Position numbers and translations under genes: made by a program
NCBI RefSeq assembly: GCF_900182655.1
Contig: NZ_FXTC01000011.1
Coordinates: 1 to 64,000, forward strand
Direction: 5' to 3'
Length of the DNA stretch: 64,000 nucleotides
Source: Chryseobacterium rhizoplanae
GTDB lineage: Bacteria; Bacteroidota; Bacteroidia; Flavobacteriales; Weeksellaceae
The notes under the pieces: generated by a model
What the model was told of the DNA's origin: nothing
What the model saw: the letters and a program-made list of their open reading frames with translations, nothing else
Database searches by the model: none
Shown here: positions 17,925 through 26,665 of the stretch, piece after piece
Layout of the letters: every line of letters begins with the position of its first letter
Position numbering within the stretch: the stretch's first letter is position 1

Positions 17925-18479
17925 TTATTCTTCTTTTTTCAATTGCTCGATTTCATTTTGCAGTTGAGAGATAATATCTTTTAAAGCCTTTATTTCGTTT
18001 TTATTAGAGTTGACATTACTCCTCAATATTACATTTTTTGCTCTTTCATTGTGATCTTCTTCTTCCTCTTCTTCATTGATCTCTTCAATGTCTTCCTGGA
18101 TATCTTCTATATCTTCATTGATCTCTTCAATATCTTCGCTGATCTCTTCAATATCCTCACTGATCTCTTCGATATCCTCCTGAATGTCTTCAATATCTTC
18201 ACTGATCTCTTCAATATCCTCCTGGATATCTTCAATTTTCTCGTGACTTTTATTCACTGACATCTGGATAAAAATAGCCAGATAAATAGCTTCCAGAGAA
18301 AGCACTGTAGTAAGAATCAGCAGCATCTTATCAAAATCTACGATATGCAGCATCGGAAGCACAAACGAAGTTAGAAACAGCAGAGTATGTACAATCAGAG
18401 ACTGAATAGACCCTATCCATGATGTAATGCTGTCCGCTATTTTTTCAAGAACTTCTGTTTTTTCGTTATATTTTTTCAT
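17925..18479 (-). CDS. DUF1003-like membrane protein with heptad repeats
   Basis: 184 residues. The first 75 resemble DUF1003 or the small low-affinity iron permease-like family: KIADSITSWIGSIQSLIVHT, two membrane helices (about 26-45 and 52-72) and IFIQMSVNKSHEK. From residue 82 to 137 the chain is eight near-perfect heptads of the form IEDIQED / IEEISED / IEEINED, followed by a run of glutamates and a second short coiled coil (about 158-182). The repeat is too regular for ordinary sequence drift and is strongly acidic, with Ile at the a and d positions, so it should form a long coiled coil in the cytoplasm that can oligomerise. It is the last gene of the CPBP-rdgB-rnz-TIGR02757 run, 11 bases after its neighbour. 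Confidence 0.8.
   Translation of the reverse strand: MKKYNEKTEVLEKIADSITSWIGSIQSLIVHTLLFLTSFVLPMLHIVDFDKMLLILTTVLSLEAIYLAIFIQMSVNKSHEKIEDIQEDIEEISEDIEDIQEDIEEISEDIEEISEDIEEINEDIEDIQEDIEEINEEEEEEDHNERAKNVILRSNVNSNKNEIKALKDIISQLQNEIEQLKKEE
18069..18236 (-). repeat. In-frame 21-bp tandem repeat (8 copies)
   Basis: Codes residues 82-137 of the DUF1003-like protein. Units of 21 bases (heptads), arranged mostly as 42-base pairs, differ by a few synonymous or conservative changes. Such an array can gain or lose copies in frame by slippage. Confidence 0.9.
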
Positions 18480-18490
18480 CCTTTATATTT

Positions 18491-19267
18491 TTACAACAGT
18501 TCTTTGGTAACGCCTAATCCAAACAAGGCAAAATCATATTTTGCAGGATCTGCTTCATCAAATTTTCTAATGGCAGCATCCAGTTCTTCCACCGTTTTCC
18601 AGTCATTCTGTGTTCTGGAAACCAATCCCAGTTTTCTGGAGATATTTCCGGTATGCACATCCAAAGGAATGGAAAGGTTTTTCTGATCTATATTTTCCCA
18701 GATTCCAAAATCCACTCCCCGTTTATCTTTACGCACCATCCACCGCAAAAACATAATAATCCTTTTGGCTGAAGAGTTTTTGTAGGGCGAACTGATGTGC
18801 TTATGGCTTCTGTGCTTTTCTGTTTCCAGAAATCCGTTTCTGAATCGTTCTATCGCGTGGAGAAAATTATTCTCCGGTTCTTTTACTTCAAACAGGTTTT
18901 CCAGGCTTTCATTTTCTTTATAAATTCTGTTGAACTGTCTGATGAAATAGGAAAAATCCTGTCCATTGAAAGTTCTGTGAATACTTTTATCCTGAATAGC
19001 TTCCAGATCCTTTTCTGAATAATTCATCACAAAATCATAGGGAGAGTTTCCCATAATATCGAGCATCTTATTCGCAGAATTGATGATCGATTTTCTATTC
19101 CCCCAGGAAATTGTAGCCGCCAGAAATCCTGCAATTTCAATATCCTGTTTTAAAGAAAAACGATGAGGAATCTGTATGGGATCATTTTCAATAAAATCAG
19201 GAGCATTGTACTGATCTGCCTTTTCGTTGAGAAAATCTCTGAGTTCTTCAAATTTCAGCATATTCAT
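18491..19267 (-). CDS. TIGR02757 family protein
   Basis: 258 residues. Recognised as the TIGR02757 family by LRDFLNEKADQYNAPDFIEN, the DPIQIPHRFSLKQDIEIAGF block, ATISWGNRKSIINSANKMLD and the C-terminal IPLDVHTGNISRKLGLVSR. Its helical layout recalls helix-hairpin-helix DNA glycosylases, but no biochemical role is established to my knowledge. It starts two bases after the rnz stop (ATGAATATG), indicating coupling, and is followed 11 bases later by the DUF1003-like gene. Confidence 0.85.
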   Translation of the reverse strand: MNMLKFEELRDFLNEKADQYNAPDFIENDPIQIPHRFSLKQDIEIAGFLAATISWGNRKSIINSANKMLDIMGNSPYDFVMNYSEKDLEAIQDKSIHRTFNGQDFSYFIRQFNRIYKENESLENLFEVKEPENNFLHAIERFRNGFLETEKHRSHKHISSPYKNSSAKRIIMFLRWMVRKDKRGVDFGIWENIDQKNLSIPLDVHTGNISRKLGLVSRTQNDWKTVEELDAAIRKFDEADPAKYDFALFGLGVTKELL

Positions 19268-19269
19268 TT

Positions 19270-20184
19270 TTAAATCTTTACACTTTCCAATGCTTTTGGT
19301 AAAAATGTATTGGGGAAAATATTTCTTGCTTCATCAGTAAATACCGTCAGATCACCATATCTGTTGGAAAAATGTCCTAAAATCAGTTTTTCAACCTGAG
19401 CTTTCTGAGCAATAGTTGCCGCTTCCAATGCCGTGGTATGCCCAGTATAATCAGCCATTTCCTTCAGGTCATGTAAAAATGTGGATTCATGATAGAGAAC
19501 GGTAGCATTTTTAATAATCGGAATAACACTTTCAAGGTAGCGGGTATCACTGCAAAACGCGTAGGATACCGGCGGAACAGGCTCAAGAGTGAGAATTTCG
19601 TTTTTAAGAACATAGCCATCGCTCAGTACAAAATCTTTTCCTGCTTTTATATTGTGGTAATCACAGGTTTCAATTTCGCTGTATTTCGCAATTTCTTTCA
19701 TATTCAAATGCCTGTCTTTCGGCTTTTCCTTAAAAAGGTAACCATTACAGTAAATCCTGTGATCCAATGGAATCGTATATACTTCTACTCTGTTGTCCTC
19801 ATATATTTTTTCGGAATAATCTTTATCCAACTCATGATAGACCACTTCAAAACCACGATGCGTTTCTGTAATCTGGAAAATGGTTTCCAGCATCTTCTTA
19901 ATCCCTTTCGGGCCATAAACATGCAGCGGAGTATCTCTTCCTAAAAGACGGAAAGAAGCAATAAGTCCCGGAAGCCCGAAACAATGATCCCCATGAAGAT
20001 GGGAGATAAAAATATGATTGATTTTTGAAAATCTTGCTTTTGCTTTTCTCAGCTGCACCTGCGTTCCCTCTCCACAATCAATGAGGAAGAGTCTTTCTTC
20101 CATTTCCAGCAGCTGGGCTGTGGGTGATGTATTGATGGTTGGAATCGCTGAATTAAAACCTAATATTGTTAAATAAGTACTCAA
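19270..20184 (-). CDS. rnz: Ribonuclease Z
   Basis: 304 residues, metallo-beta-lactamase fold. It cleaves the 3' trailer from tRNA precursors lacking encoded CCA. The zinc-binding HLHGDH lies at 62-67, with further ligands in YTGHTTALEA and LGHFSNRYGD. Length fits the short bacterial form. The start is TTG (TTG-AGT-ACT); upstream codons run to a TAA without an ATG, and STYLTILGFNSAIPT is the expected N terminus. A TACATTTG box at 20203-20210 suggests a promoter of its own in the 68-base gap after rdgB. Confidence 0.93.
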   Translation of the reverse strand: MSTYLTILGFNSAIPTINTSPTAQLLEMEERLFLIDCGEGTQVQLRKAKARFSKINHIFISHLHGDHCFGLPGLIASFRLLGRDTPLHVYGPKGIKKMLETIFQITETHRGFEVVYHELDKDYSEKIYEDNRVEVYTIPLDHRIYCNGYLFKEKPKDRHLNMKEIAKYSEIETCDYHNIKAGKDFVLSDGYVLKNEILTLEPVPPVSYAFCSDTRYLESVIPIIKNATVLYHESTFLHDLKEMADYTGHTTALEAATIAQKAQVEKLILGHFSNRYGDLTVFTDEARNIFPNTFLPKALESVKI

Positions 20185-20202
20185 ATCAATAATTTATTAT
20201 AA

Positions 20203-20210
20203 CAAATGTA
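20203..20210 (-). promoter_or_regulatory. Candidate -7 box for rnz
   Basis: TACATTTG on the minus strand, a full match to TAnnTTTG, 18 bases before the TTG start of rnz. No clear TTG partner upstream. Confidence 0.35.
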
Positions 20211-20252
20211 CGATAGAAAATCTAAATGGTCAGTTCACCCTGATATTTAAAC

Positions 20253-20840
20253 TTAATCAGTCACTTTTAAAAAATCCATAAATAAATCTAAGGCCTGCTT
20301 GCGGTGGCTGATTTTGTTTTTATCTTCCGGATTCATCTCTGCAAAGGTTCTGTCATGCCCTGCAGGAACAAAAATAGGATCATATCCGAATCCTTTAAAG
20401 CCTTTATTTTCTGTCAGTAAATTTCCGTGCACTCTGCCTTCAAAATATTGAGCTCCTTTTTCATCATAGTAGCAGAGAACGGTAACGAAATACGCTTTTC
20501 TGTTTTCTATTCTCTGCATCTCTTCCAACACCTTTTCGATATTTTTTGCGAAATCATGGTCTCCGGCATAACGCGCAGAGAAGATACCAGGTCTTCCATC
20601 CAAAGATTCTACTACCAGGCCGCTGTCATCTCCCAAACTTGGGATGCCTGTTTTTTCAAAGCAGTATTTTGCCTTAATCAGGGCATTAGCATGAAAAGAG
20701 TCTCCATCTTCCACAATTTCTTCGTGAATATTGTAATCGGTAAGACTTTTCACAACGCAATCACTTCCCAGGATCTGTTGGATTTCTTCTTTTTTATGTT
20801 CGTTGTGTGTAGCTACTAATAATTCCATTTCTATATTCAT
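20253..20840 (-). CDS. rdgB: dITP/XTP pyrophosphatase (RdgB/Ham1)
   Basis: About 195 residues. Hydrolyses non-canonical purine triphosphates (ITP, dITP, XTP) to monophosphates, keeping them out of DNA and RNA. Signatures present: ELLVATHNEHKKEEI near the N terminus, SLGDDSGLVVESLDGRPGIF and the YDPIFVPAGHDRTFAEM segment. Three starts are possible: TTG at 20846, ATG at 20840 and ATG at 20828; the last gives the family's usual M-E-L-L-V-A-T-H-N. I list 20840 because an A-rich tract precedes it, with 20828 nearly as likely. It is downstream of the CPBP gene. Confidence 0.92.
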   Translation of the reverse strand: MNIEMELLVATHNEHKKEEIQQILGSDCVVKSLTDYNIHEEIVEDGDSFHANALIKAKYCFEKTGIPSLGDDSGLVVESLDGRPGIFSARYAGDHDFAKNIEKVLEEMQRIENRKAYFVTVLCYYDEKGAQYFEGRVHGNLLTENKGFKGFGYDPIFVPAGHDRTFAEMNPEDKNKISHRKQALDLFMDFLKVTD

Positions 20841-20869
20841 TTTCAATTTTACTTTTTTAGCCTGGATAC

Positions 20870-21700
20870 TTACATTTCAGCATAATGCACTTTATACTTC
20901 TTCATAAAAAGATAATAGAATAAAGAGAAAAGTACAATTCCTACGGCCAGTACAAGCCATTCTGAAACATGAAGAACTTTTGCAAAACTTTCATCTTTAC
21001 CATACAAGACCAACAGCGACAGGGTTAAATTATTGAACGCGTGTAACAGTATAGGCATCAGTAAAGATTTTGTTTTTTGATAGACCAATCCCAGCACACA
21101 GCCCAGCATCACTGCGCTGATAAACTGCCATGGATTTCCGTGAACCACTCCAAAAATAATGGAAGCATACAAAATTGCTTTCCATGGTTCTACTCCTTTA
21201 TTGATCAAACCTTTCTGGATAATTCCTCGAAATATAATTTCCTCGAAAATCGGGGCCATAATTACTGTCATAATGATCATTACCACAGGATTATCGGTCA
21301 ACTGGCTCATCAACCGGGTAAAATACTCGTAAAAATCACCAAAAAAAGGTCCTGTAATAGGAATCTGGGCGGCAATAAACTCTGAAATAAACATCATCCC
21401 CGCCATCATTGGAAAAATAAGGAGATAAGTAGAGAAGTTAACGGATGATAGATTGAAGTTAAGCTTCTTTTGGGTGGTACGCCTTACAATGAAAAAATCA
21501 AAAAAGGCAATAGCCGTAAGGAATCCTACAGAATTTGCTACCATCAGAAACCAGTCTTTCAATTCAATATTTTCCCTGAAAACAACTTTCCAAAGGGTGC
21601 TGAATAAAGAAACAGCCATTGTTCCCACGAATAATCCAACCACCAAAACTACACCGCCAAACCATGTGAACGTAAACTTCGGATATTTGCTATTTTCCAT
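20870..21700 (-). CDS. CPBP-family intramembrane metalloprotease
   Basis: 276 residues with about eight hydrophobic helices. The CPBP (Abi/Rce1-type) core is complete: EEIIFRG at about 153-159 (motif 1), VVHGNPWQF near 185-193 (motif 2) and LLHAFNN at 218-224 (motif 3), supplying the Glu and His metal ligands. Members process or bind membrane peptides; some in Gram-positives act in bacteriocin immunity. The substrate here is unknown. The ATG follows GAAAGG, one of the few Shine-Dalgarno-like sites in the window. It heads the five-gene minus-strand run down to 17925. Confidence 0.88.
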   Translation of the reverse strand: MENSKYPKFTFTWFGGVVLVVGLFVGTMAVSLFSTLWKVVFRENIELKDWFLMVANSVGFLTAIAFFDFFIVRRTTQKKLNFNLSSVNFSTYLLIFPMMAGMMFISEFIAAQIPITGPFFGDFYEYFTRLMSQLTDNPVVMIIMTVIMAPIFEEIIFRGIIQKGLINKGVEPWKAILYASIIFGVVHGNPWQFISAVMLGCVLGLVYQKTKSLLMPILLHAFNNLTLSLLVLYGKDESFAKVLHVSEWLVLAVGIVLFSLFYYLFMKKYKVHYAEM

Positions 21701-21942
21701 CCTTTCTCTGTAAAAAGTTTATTAGAAACAAAGATAATTTTTTTGACTGCTACAGGCAACTAAAAAAGGATTTTCTTATTTTGGCTCTTTTATCCATGAA
21801 CACCACAAAATGAATACAGAATCTCCGTTTCAGAGGATTGAGACTGCAATAAACAAATTTGCAACTCATATGATAAAATTACTTACTGCCCCACACTCTC
21901 AATCTCTTCTCTCCAGCCTAACCAACATTGTCGTAATATAAT

Positions 21943-21973
21943 TTGAAAACCTCGTAAAAAATCACGATTTTTG
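21943..21973 (+). promoter_or_regulatory. Candidate promoter of prfC
   Basis: TTG (21943-21945), a 20-base spacer and GATTTTTG (21966-21973), one base off the consensus; 17 bases before the ATG. Confidence 0.45.
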
Positions 21974-21990
21974 CAACTTCAAAATACGAT

Positions 21991-23586
21991 ATGTCAGACT
22001 TAATCAAAGAAATACAAAAAAGAAAGACCTTCGGGATCATTTCCCACCCGGATGCCGGAAAAACAACTCTTACGGAAAAGCTACTTCTTTTCGGGGGTGC
22101 TATCCAGGAAGCGGGTGCGGTAAAATCCAATAAAATAAAAAAAGGAGCTACCTCCGACTTTATGGAAATCGAAAGACAGAGAGGGATCTCTGTAGCGACT
22201 TCTGTATTGGCATTTGAATATAGAGACCATAAAATCAACATCCTCGATACTCCGGGTCACAAAGACTTTGCGGAAGATACTTACAGAACATTAACTGCTG
22301 TAGATTCTGTAATTGTCGTAATTGACGTTGCAAAAGGGGTTGAGGAACAAACAGAGAAACTGGTTAAGGTTTGCAGAATGAGAAACATTCCTATGTTGGT
22401 TTTCATCAATAAGCTTGACCGTGAGGGTAAAGATGCCTTCGATCTGTTGGATGAAGTAGAACAAAAATTGGGATTAACTGTTTGCCCACTATCTTTACCA
22501 ATTGGTATGGGAAGTGACTTTCAGGGAATTTATAATATCTGGGAAAACAATATTCAGTTATTCTTAGAGGAGAAAAAGCAGAAAGTTGGAGATTCTATCA
22601 AGTTTGATGACATCAATGATACTTCTATTGATGAAGTAATTGGTGAAAAAGCAGCAAAAACTTTAAGAGAAGAACTTGACCTTATTCAATCTGTTTACCC
22701 TGAATTTAACCGTGAGGATTATATGAAAGGTGATCTTCAGCCTGTATTCTTCGGTTCAGCTTTAAATAACTTTGGTGTTCGTGAATTATTGGATGCTTTC
22801 ATTGATATTGCTCCCATGCCACAGCCAAAAGAAAGTGATACCCGTTTGGTAAAACCTGAAGAAAGTGCATTCACAGGATTTGTTTTCAAAATCCATGCGA
22901 ATATGGATCCTAAACACAGAGACAGACTTGCTTTCGTAAAGATTGTTTCAGGAACGTTCAAAAGAAACGAAAATTACTTATTGGTAAGAGAAGGTAAAAA
23001 GATGAAATTCTCCTCTCCTAACGCATTCTTTGCAGATAAAAAAGAAGTGGTGGAAGAAAGCTTCCCGGGTGATATTGTAGGTTTGCATGATACCGGAAGT
23101 TTCAGAATCGGAGACACATTGACTGGTGGAGAAAAATTGAGCTTCAAAGGTATTCCTAGCTTCTCTCCTGAGCATTTCCGTTATATCAACAACAATGATC
23201 CGTTAAAAGCCAAGCAATTGGCAAAAGGTATTGATCAGTTGATGGATGAAGGAGTTGCACAGCTGTTTACCTTGGAAATGAATGGAAGAAAGATCATCGG
23301 AACGGTAGGTGCCCTTCAGTATGAAGTTATCCAATATCGTCTGGAACATGAATATGGTGCAAAATGTACTTATGAGCCACTATCCATGCACAAAGCATGC
23401 TGGGTAGAAGCGGACGAGAAATCTGAAGAGTTCAAAGAATTTGCAAGATTAAAGCAGAGATTCCTGGCAAGGGATAAATACAATCAACTGGTATTTCTTG
23501 CAGACTCATCTTTCACGATTCATATGACACAGGAGAAATTCCCGAATGTGAAATTACACTTCATTAGTGAATTCCAGGAACATTAA
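21991..23586 (+). CDS. prfC: Peptide chain release factor 3
   Basis: 531 residues, translational GTPase that ejects RF1/RF2 from the ribosome after termination. G-domain motifs are intact: HPDAGKTTLTEKLL (G1), the ERQRGISV switch I region, DTPGHKDFAEDTYR (G3) and INKLDREGKDAFDLLDE (G4). Domain II and the RF3-specific C-terminal domain follow at full length. It is monocistronic, with a candidate promoter and a strong terminator. Confidence 0.96.
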   Translation: MSDLIKEIQKRKTFGIISHPDAGKTTLTEKLLLFGGAIQEAGAVKSNKIKKGATSDFMEIERQRGISVATSVLAFEYRDHKINILDTPGHKDFAEDTYRTLTAVDSVIVVIDVAKGVEEQTEKLVKVCRMRNIPMLVFINKLDREGKDAFDLLDEVEQKLGLTVCPLSLPIGMGSDFQGIYNIWENNIQLFLEEKKQKVGDSIKFDDINDTSIDEVIGEKAAKTLREELDLIQSVYPEFNREDYMKGDLQPVFFGSALNNFGVRELLDAFIDIAPMPQPKESDTRLVKPEESAFTGFVFKIHANMDPKHRDRLAFVKIVSGTFKRNENYLLVREGKKMKFSSPNAFFADKKEVVEESFPGDIVGLHDTGSFRIGDTLTGGEKLSFKGIPSFSPEHFRYINNNDPLKAKQLAKGIDQLMDEGVAQLFTLEMNGRKIIGTVGALQYEVIQYRLEHEYGAKCTYEPLSMHKACWVEADEKSEEFKEFARLKQRFLARDKYNQLVFLADSSFTIHMTQEKFPNVKLHFISEFQEH

Positions 23587-23613
23587 TTAAAAGATAAATT
23601 GCTTATCATACAG

Positions 23614-23642
23614 ATCCGTAGAAAATTTCTACGGATTTTTTT
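23614..23642 (+). terminator. Terminator of prfC
   Basis: Eleven-base arms (ATCCGTAGAAA and TTTCTACGGAT) around a single base, followed by seven Ts; 27 bases after the stop. Confidence 0.9.
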
Positions 23643-23924
23643 ATGATATATCTTAAAACCACCCCGTCAAAAATTCTTTGAATTTTCGCCCCCCCTCAAG
23701 AGGAGGAGAATTTTTAGATTTCCAATTTGTTATTCGAAAAAAAACAATAGCTTTTAAAGAAATTTAGTGCTTCCAATAAAGAAAAACACTTTGTAAATCT
23801 TTTGTAAAATAAATACAAAACACTGAAAATATAACGGTTAGCATTTTACCAGCACAATACATTCCATTTACAATCTTTACAAGAACTTCCCTCCTAATTT
23901 TACTTCATCAAAAAAATTAATGTT
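23643..23924. other. Intergenic region upstream of the DUF4349 gene
   Basis: The 338-base gap after prfC holds its terminator, then a G/C-biased block around 23660-23710 (CACCCCGTC, CGCCCCCCCTC and AGAGGAGGAG) unlike the AT-rich surroundings, which could be a piece of an interspersed repeat. No gene or RNA was recognised. TAATTTTA at about 23896 is a weak -7 candidate for the next gene. Confidence 0.35.
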
Positions 23925-24869
23925 ATGAAAAAGTTCATATTACTCGTTGCTTTATCAGGCACTTTCATTATGTGTAAAAAAGCAGGAGCTACACAGGATG
24001 AAATTAATGAAGTAATCCATAAAGCTGACAGCGCAGCTACTGTTGCTACAGAAACCATTGACAATGCCAGTAAAGCAGCAAACCAGGTAATGGATTCTGC
24101 CAGTATTAAAATAAAAGATTTTGAAAATACTAAAAGTGATATTCAGCAAAAAATAGAGAACACTTCCAAAATGGTAGATTCTTTATCTGAAAAAATCGCT
24201 ACTACAAAACTGGAATCCAAAATAGAGAAAAAAGATTCCGTTGAAAAAAAATCTGAAAAAATTGCTGTAAAGTCTCCGGCTCCAAAGGTTATTAAAGAAA
24301 CCAAAATCATTTATAAAAACCAACCTAAAAACGACAGCTATGAACTGAATATCCCAAAAGATAAAATGGTAAAATCAGGATATCTTGTGATAAAAGCAGA
24401 CAATTCGGAAACGGTGAAAGAAATAATCAGAGAAGAAGCCCATAAAAACAACGGTTATATCAAAAGTGAAAATCTTTCTTATGTGGAATCTGCCAGCCCT
24501 TATGGAGAGAATCAAAAAGTATACAGCCTTGATATCAAAGTTCCTATACAGCATTTTGATGGTTTAATGGATGCTATCAACGACAATGTTAGAGATATTG
24601 ACACTAAAGATATTCAGGTTTCAGGGCGTAATTACGCAGATAATACCATCTGTACAATCAATGTAAGTATCAGCGACAAGGCTCAAACAGAAAAAGAACC
24701 TAAAACTTTCGGTGGAAAATCATTGGCAGCTATTGAATCAGGCTGGGAGGTGATCACTTCTATTTTCCTTTTTATTCTTCCGTTGTGGCCTTTATTTCTT
24801 ATTGCCGGTATTGGGTATTACTTTTATCAAAAGAGAAACAAGAACGTTCCTAATAACGATCTTCATTAG
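23925..24869 (+). CDS. DUF4349 domain protein, probable lipoprotein
   Basis: 314 residues. A hydrophobic N terminus ends FIMC at residue 17; the methionine before the cysteine makes the lipobox atypical, so lipidation is likely but not certain. Residues 25-125 are a long Ser/Lys/Glu-rich coiled coil. The DUF4349 domain spans about 150-275 (KMVKSGYLVIKADN, KNNGYIKSENLSY, VPIQHFDGLMDAI), followed by a membrane helix (about 283-303) and a basic tail. A protein fixed at both ends could bridge envelope layers or form a membrane-bound stalk; that is inference. DUF4349 proteins have no firmly assigned biochemical function that I know. Confidence 0.8.
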   Translation: MKKFILLVALSGTFIMCKKAGATQDEINEVIHKADSAATVATETIDNASKAANQVMDSASIKIKDFENTKSDIQQKIENTSKMVDSLSEKIATTKLESKIEKKDSVEKKSEKIAVKSPAPKVIKETKIIYKNQPKNDSYELNIPKDKMVKSGYLVIKADNSETVKEIIREEAHKNNGYIKSENLSYVESASPYGENQKVYSLDIKVPIQHFDGLMDAINDNVRDIDTKDIQVSGRNYADNTICTINVSISDKAQTEKEPKTFGGKSLAAIESGWEVITSIFLFILPLWPLFLIAGIGYYFYQKRNKNVPNNDLH

Positions 24870-24873
24870 ATTT

Positions 24874-24900
24874 AAAATCCATCCTCATGGTGGATTTTTT
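24874..24900 (+). terminator. Terminator of the DUF4349 gene
   Basis: AAAATCCA and TGGATTTT arms with a 9-base loop, continuing into a T-tract; five bases after the stop. Confidence 0.8.
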
Positions 24901-25104
24901 AATGTTTTTTTAATGAGGTTTAGAAGGTAAGATTAATTCTTATGCTTAATTTTATAACATTAATAAAAACAGCTTGTTTATTAGGAAAATTCCTCTTAAC
25001 TTTAAGTGTAGATAAAAATAATGAATCTTTGTTATTACAACAGGATTCACCACAAAACTGGAAATTTTTATTTCATATATTAATATTTTGTGATTTGGTG
25101 TAAA

Positions 25105-25131
25105 ATAAGGCCCTCATATTGAGAGCCTTAT
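25105..25131 (-). terminator. Terminator of the 25138-25503 gene
   Basis: ATAAGGC and GCCTTAT arms; the inner CTC/GAG bases also pair. Seven bases beyond the minus-strand stop. Confidence 0.75.
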
Positions 25132-25137
25132 TTGTTT

Positions 25138-25503
25138 TTATTTCATATTCACTACTTTGTCTACGACAAACTTTGTATTTCCTCTCCACGGAAGAGCACC
25201 GTTGTATTCTTTGTAATGCAGATCAAAGCTTTTTCCGCTGTTGGTTTCCAATTGCTTGAAAATTTCAGGGTCATCTACAGAAAACTCAAACTCGTAGCTT
25301 GTAATGGTTCCTGTTTTTCCTCTCCCGAAGCCTTCCTGAATCAGTTTACCTTCATAGGTTTTGAAGATATAACCTTTTTTCATGGCATAGTTCAGGTATC
25401 CGGATTTCACGCCTTCTCCAAAAACAAAATAGTACTTATACCAGACAAATACGCCTAGTAACAACAATACAACACCGAGGGTGATCCACAAAGATTTTTT
25501 CAT
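25138..25503 (-). CDS. Small membrane-anchored hypothetical protein
   Basis: 121 residues: one N-terminal membrane helix (about 5-23) and a compact extracytoplasmic domain with FGEGVKSGYLNYAMKKGY, KTYEGKLIQEGFG and FKQLETNSGKSFDLHYKEY. This pattern is common in Flavobacteriia, and database copies have sometimes carried the name 6-phosphogluconate dehydrogenase, which nothing in this sequence supports. Role unknown. It lies 22 bases after the acyl-CoA dehydrogenase and probably shares its transcript. Confidence 0.75.
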   Translation of the reverse strand: MKKSLWITLGVVLLLLGVFVWYKYYFVFGEGVKSGYLNYAMKKGYIFKTYEGKLIQEGFGRGKTGTITSYEFEFSVDDPEIFKQLETNSGKSFDLHYKEYNGALPWRGNTKFVVDKVVNMK

Positions 25504-25525
25504 AAGTAGTGTGTTTTATAAAATG

Positions 25526-26665
25526 TTATTTTGCAATGCTTCTTGAGATCACGATTTTCTGAATTTCAGAAGTTCCTTCGTAGATCTGAGTGATTTTCGC
25601 ATCTCTCATTAATCTTTCTACGTGGTATTCTTTCACGTATCCGTATCCACCGTGGATTTGTACTGCTTCAATAGTAGTATCCATTGCTACCTGAGAAGAG
25701 TATAATTTTGCCATAGCTCCACTTTCAGAGATATCTTTTCCTGCATCTTTTTCACATGCTGCTTTGAAACATAGCATTCTTGCTGCCGTGATCTGCGTCG
25801 CCATATCAGCTAATTTGAATGCAATTGCCTGGTGGTTGATGATCTCAGTTTTGAAAGCTTTTCTTGTTTTAGCATATTTCAGTGCCAGTTCGTAAGCACC
25901 TGAAGCAATACCTAAAGCCTGAGAAGCAATACCGATTCTTCCTCCGTTCAATACTGCCATTGCAAAGTTGAACCCGAAACCGTCAGCACCAATTCTGTTT
26001 TCTTTTGGAACTTTTACATTATTAAAGATCAAAGAATGTGTATCACTTCCTCTGATTCCTAATTTGTCTTCTTTTAGCCCGATTTCAAATCCTTCCCATC
26101 CTCTTTCTACGATGAAAGCATTGATCCCTTTGTGTTTTTTCTCAGGATCTGTCTGAGCAATTACAATATAATATGTAGCTGTTCCACCATTGGTAATCCA
26201 GTTTTTGATTCCATTTAAAAGATAGTAATCTCCTTTGTCTTCAGCAGTTGTTTTTTGAGAAGTTGCATCAGAACCGGCTTCAGGCTCAGATAATGCAAAA
26301 GCTCCGATTACCTGTCCGCTCGCCAGTGGAGTAAGATATTTTATTTTCTGTTCTTCAGAAGCAAATTTTTCAAGACCGGCACAAACCAATGAGTTATTTA
26401 CAGACATTACAACAGCTGCAGAAGCATCCACTTTTGCAATCTCCTCCATTGCCAGCACGTAAGAAACGCTGTCCATACCCGCTCCTCCGTATTGTGGATC
26501 TACCATCATTCCTAAAAGGCCCATTTCTCCCATTTTTTTCACCTGTTCTGTAGGGAATTTCTGGTCACGGTCTCTTTCAATCACTCCAGGTAATAGTTCG
26601 TTTTGTGCAAAATCTCTTGCTGCCTGCTGAATCATCAGCTGTTCTTCCGATAAATTAAAGTCCAT
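25526..26665 (-). CDS. Acyl-CoA dehydrogenase
   Basis: 379 residues, FAD-dependent enzyme that introduces the alpha-beta double bond in acyl-CoA. Typical blocks are present: GMMVDPQYGGAGMDSVSYVL, GAFALSEPEAGSDATSQKT (FAD/substrate), IKNWITNGGTATYY, the C-terminal QIHGGYGYVKEYHVERLMRD and QIYEGTSEIQKIVISR, whose Glu is the expected catalytic base. The pattern fits short-chain or branched-chain acyl-CoA dehydrogenases; substrate length cannot be told from motifs. An acyl-CoA synthetase lies divergently 370 bases away, consistent with fatty-acid degradation. Confidence 0.93.
   Translation of the reverse strand: MDFNLSEEQLMIQQAARDFAQNELLPGVIERDRDQKFPTEQVKKMGEMGLLGMMVDPQYGGAGMDSVSYVLAMEEIAKVDASAAVVMSVNNSLVCAGLEKFASEEQKIKYLTPLASGQVIGAFALSEPEAGSDATSQKTTAEDKGDYYLLNGIKNWITNGGTATYYIVIAQTDPEKKHKGINAFIVERGWEGFEIGLKEDKLGIRGSDTHSLIFNNVKVPKENRIGADGFGFNFAMAVLNGGRIGIASQALGIASGAYELALKYAKTRKAFKTEIINHQAIAFKLADMATQITAARMLCFKAACEKDAGKDISESGAMAKLYSSQVAMDTTIEAVQIHGGYGYVKEYHVERLMRDAKITQIYEGTSEIQKIVISRSIAK

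Noticed and set aside
18069..18236. Direct-repeat array considered as CRISPR
   Set aside because: The units are contiguous, in frame and encode regular heptads; there are no unique spacers.
19489..19944. 151-codon plus-strand frame
   Set aside because: Antisense to rnz, whose catalytic motifs are intact.
20870..21700. CPBP protease as an abortive-infection (Abi) phage-defence gene
   Set aside because: The family name Abi is historical; the neighbours are housekeeping genes and no defence partner is present.
21810..21941. 43-codon ATG frame upstream of prfC
   Set aside because: It runs up to the prfC promoter, has no recognisable feature and no clear promoter or coding bias. A chance ORF is more likely, though it cannot be excluded.
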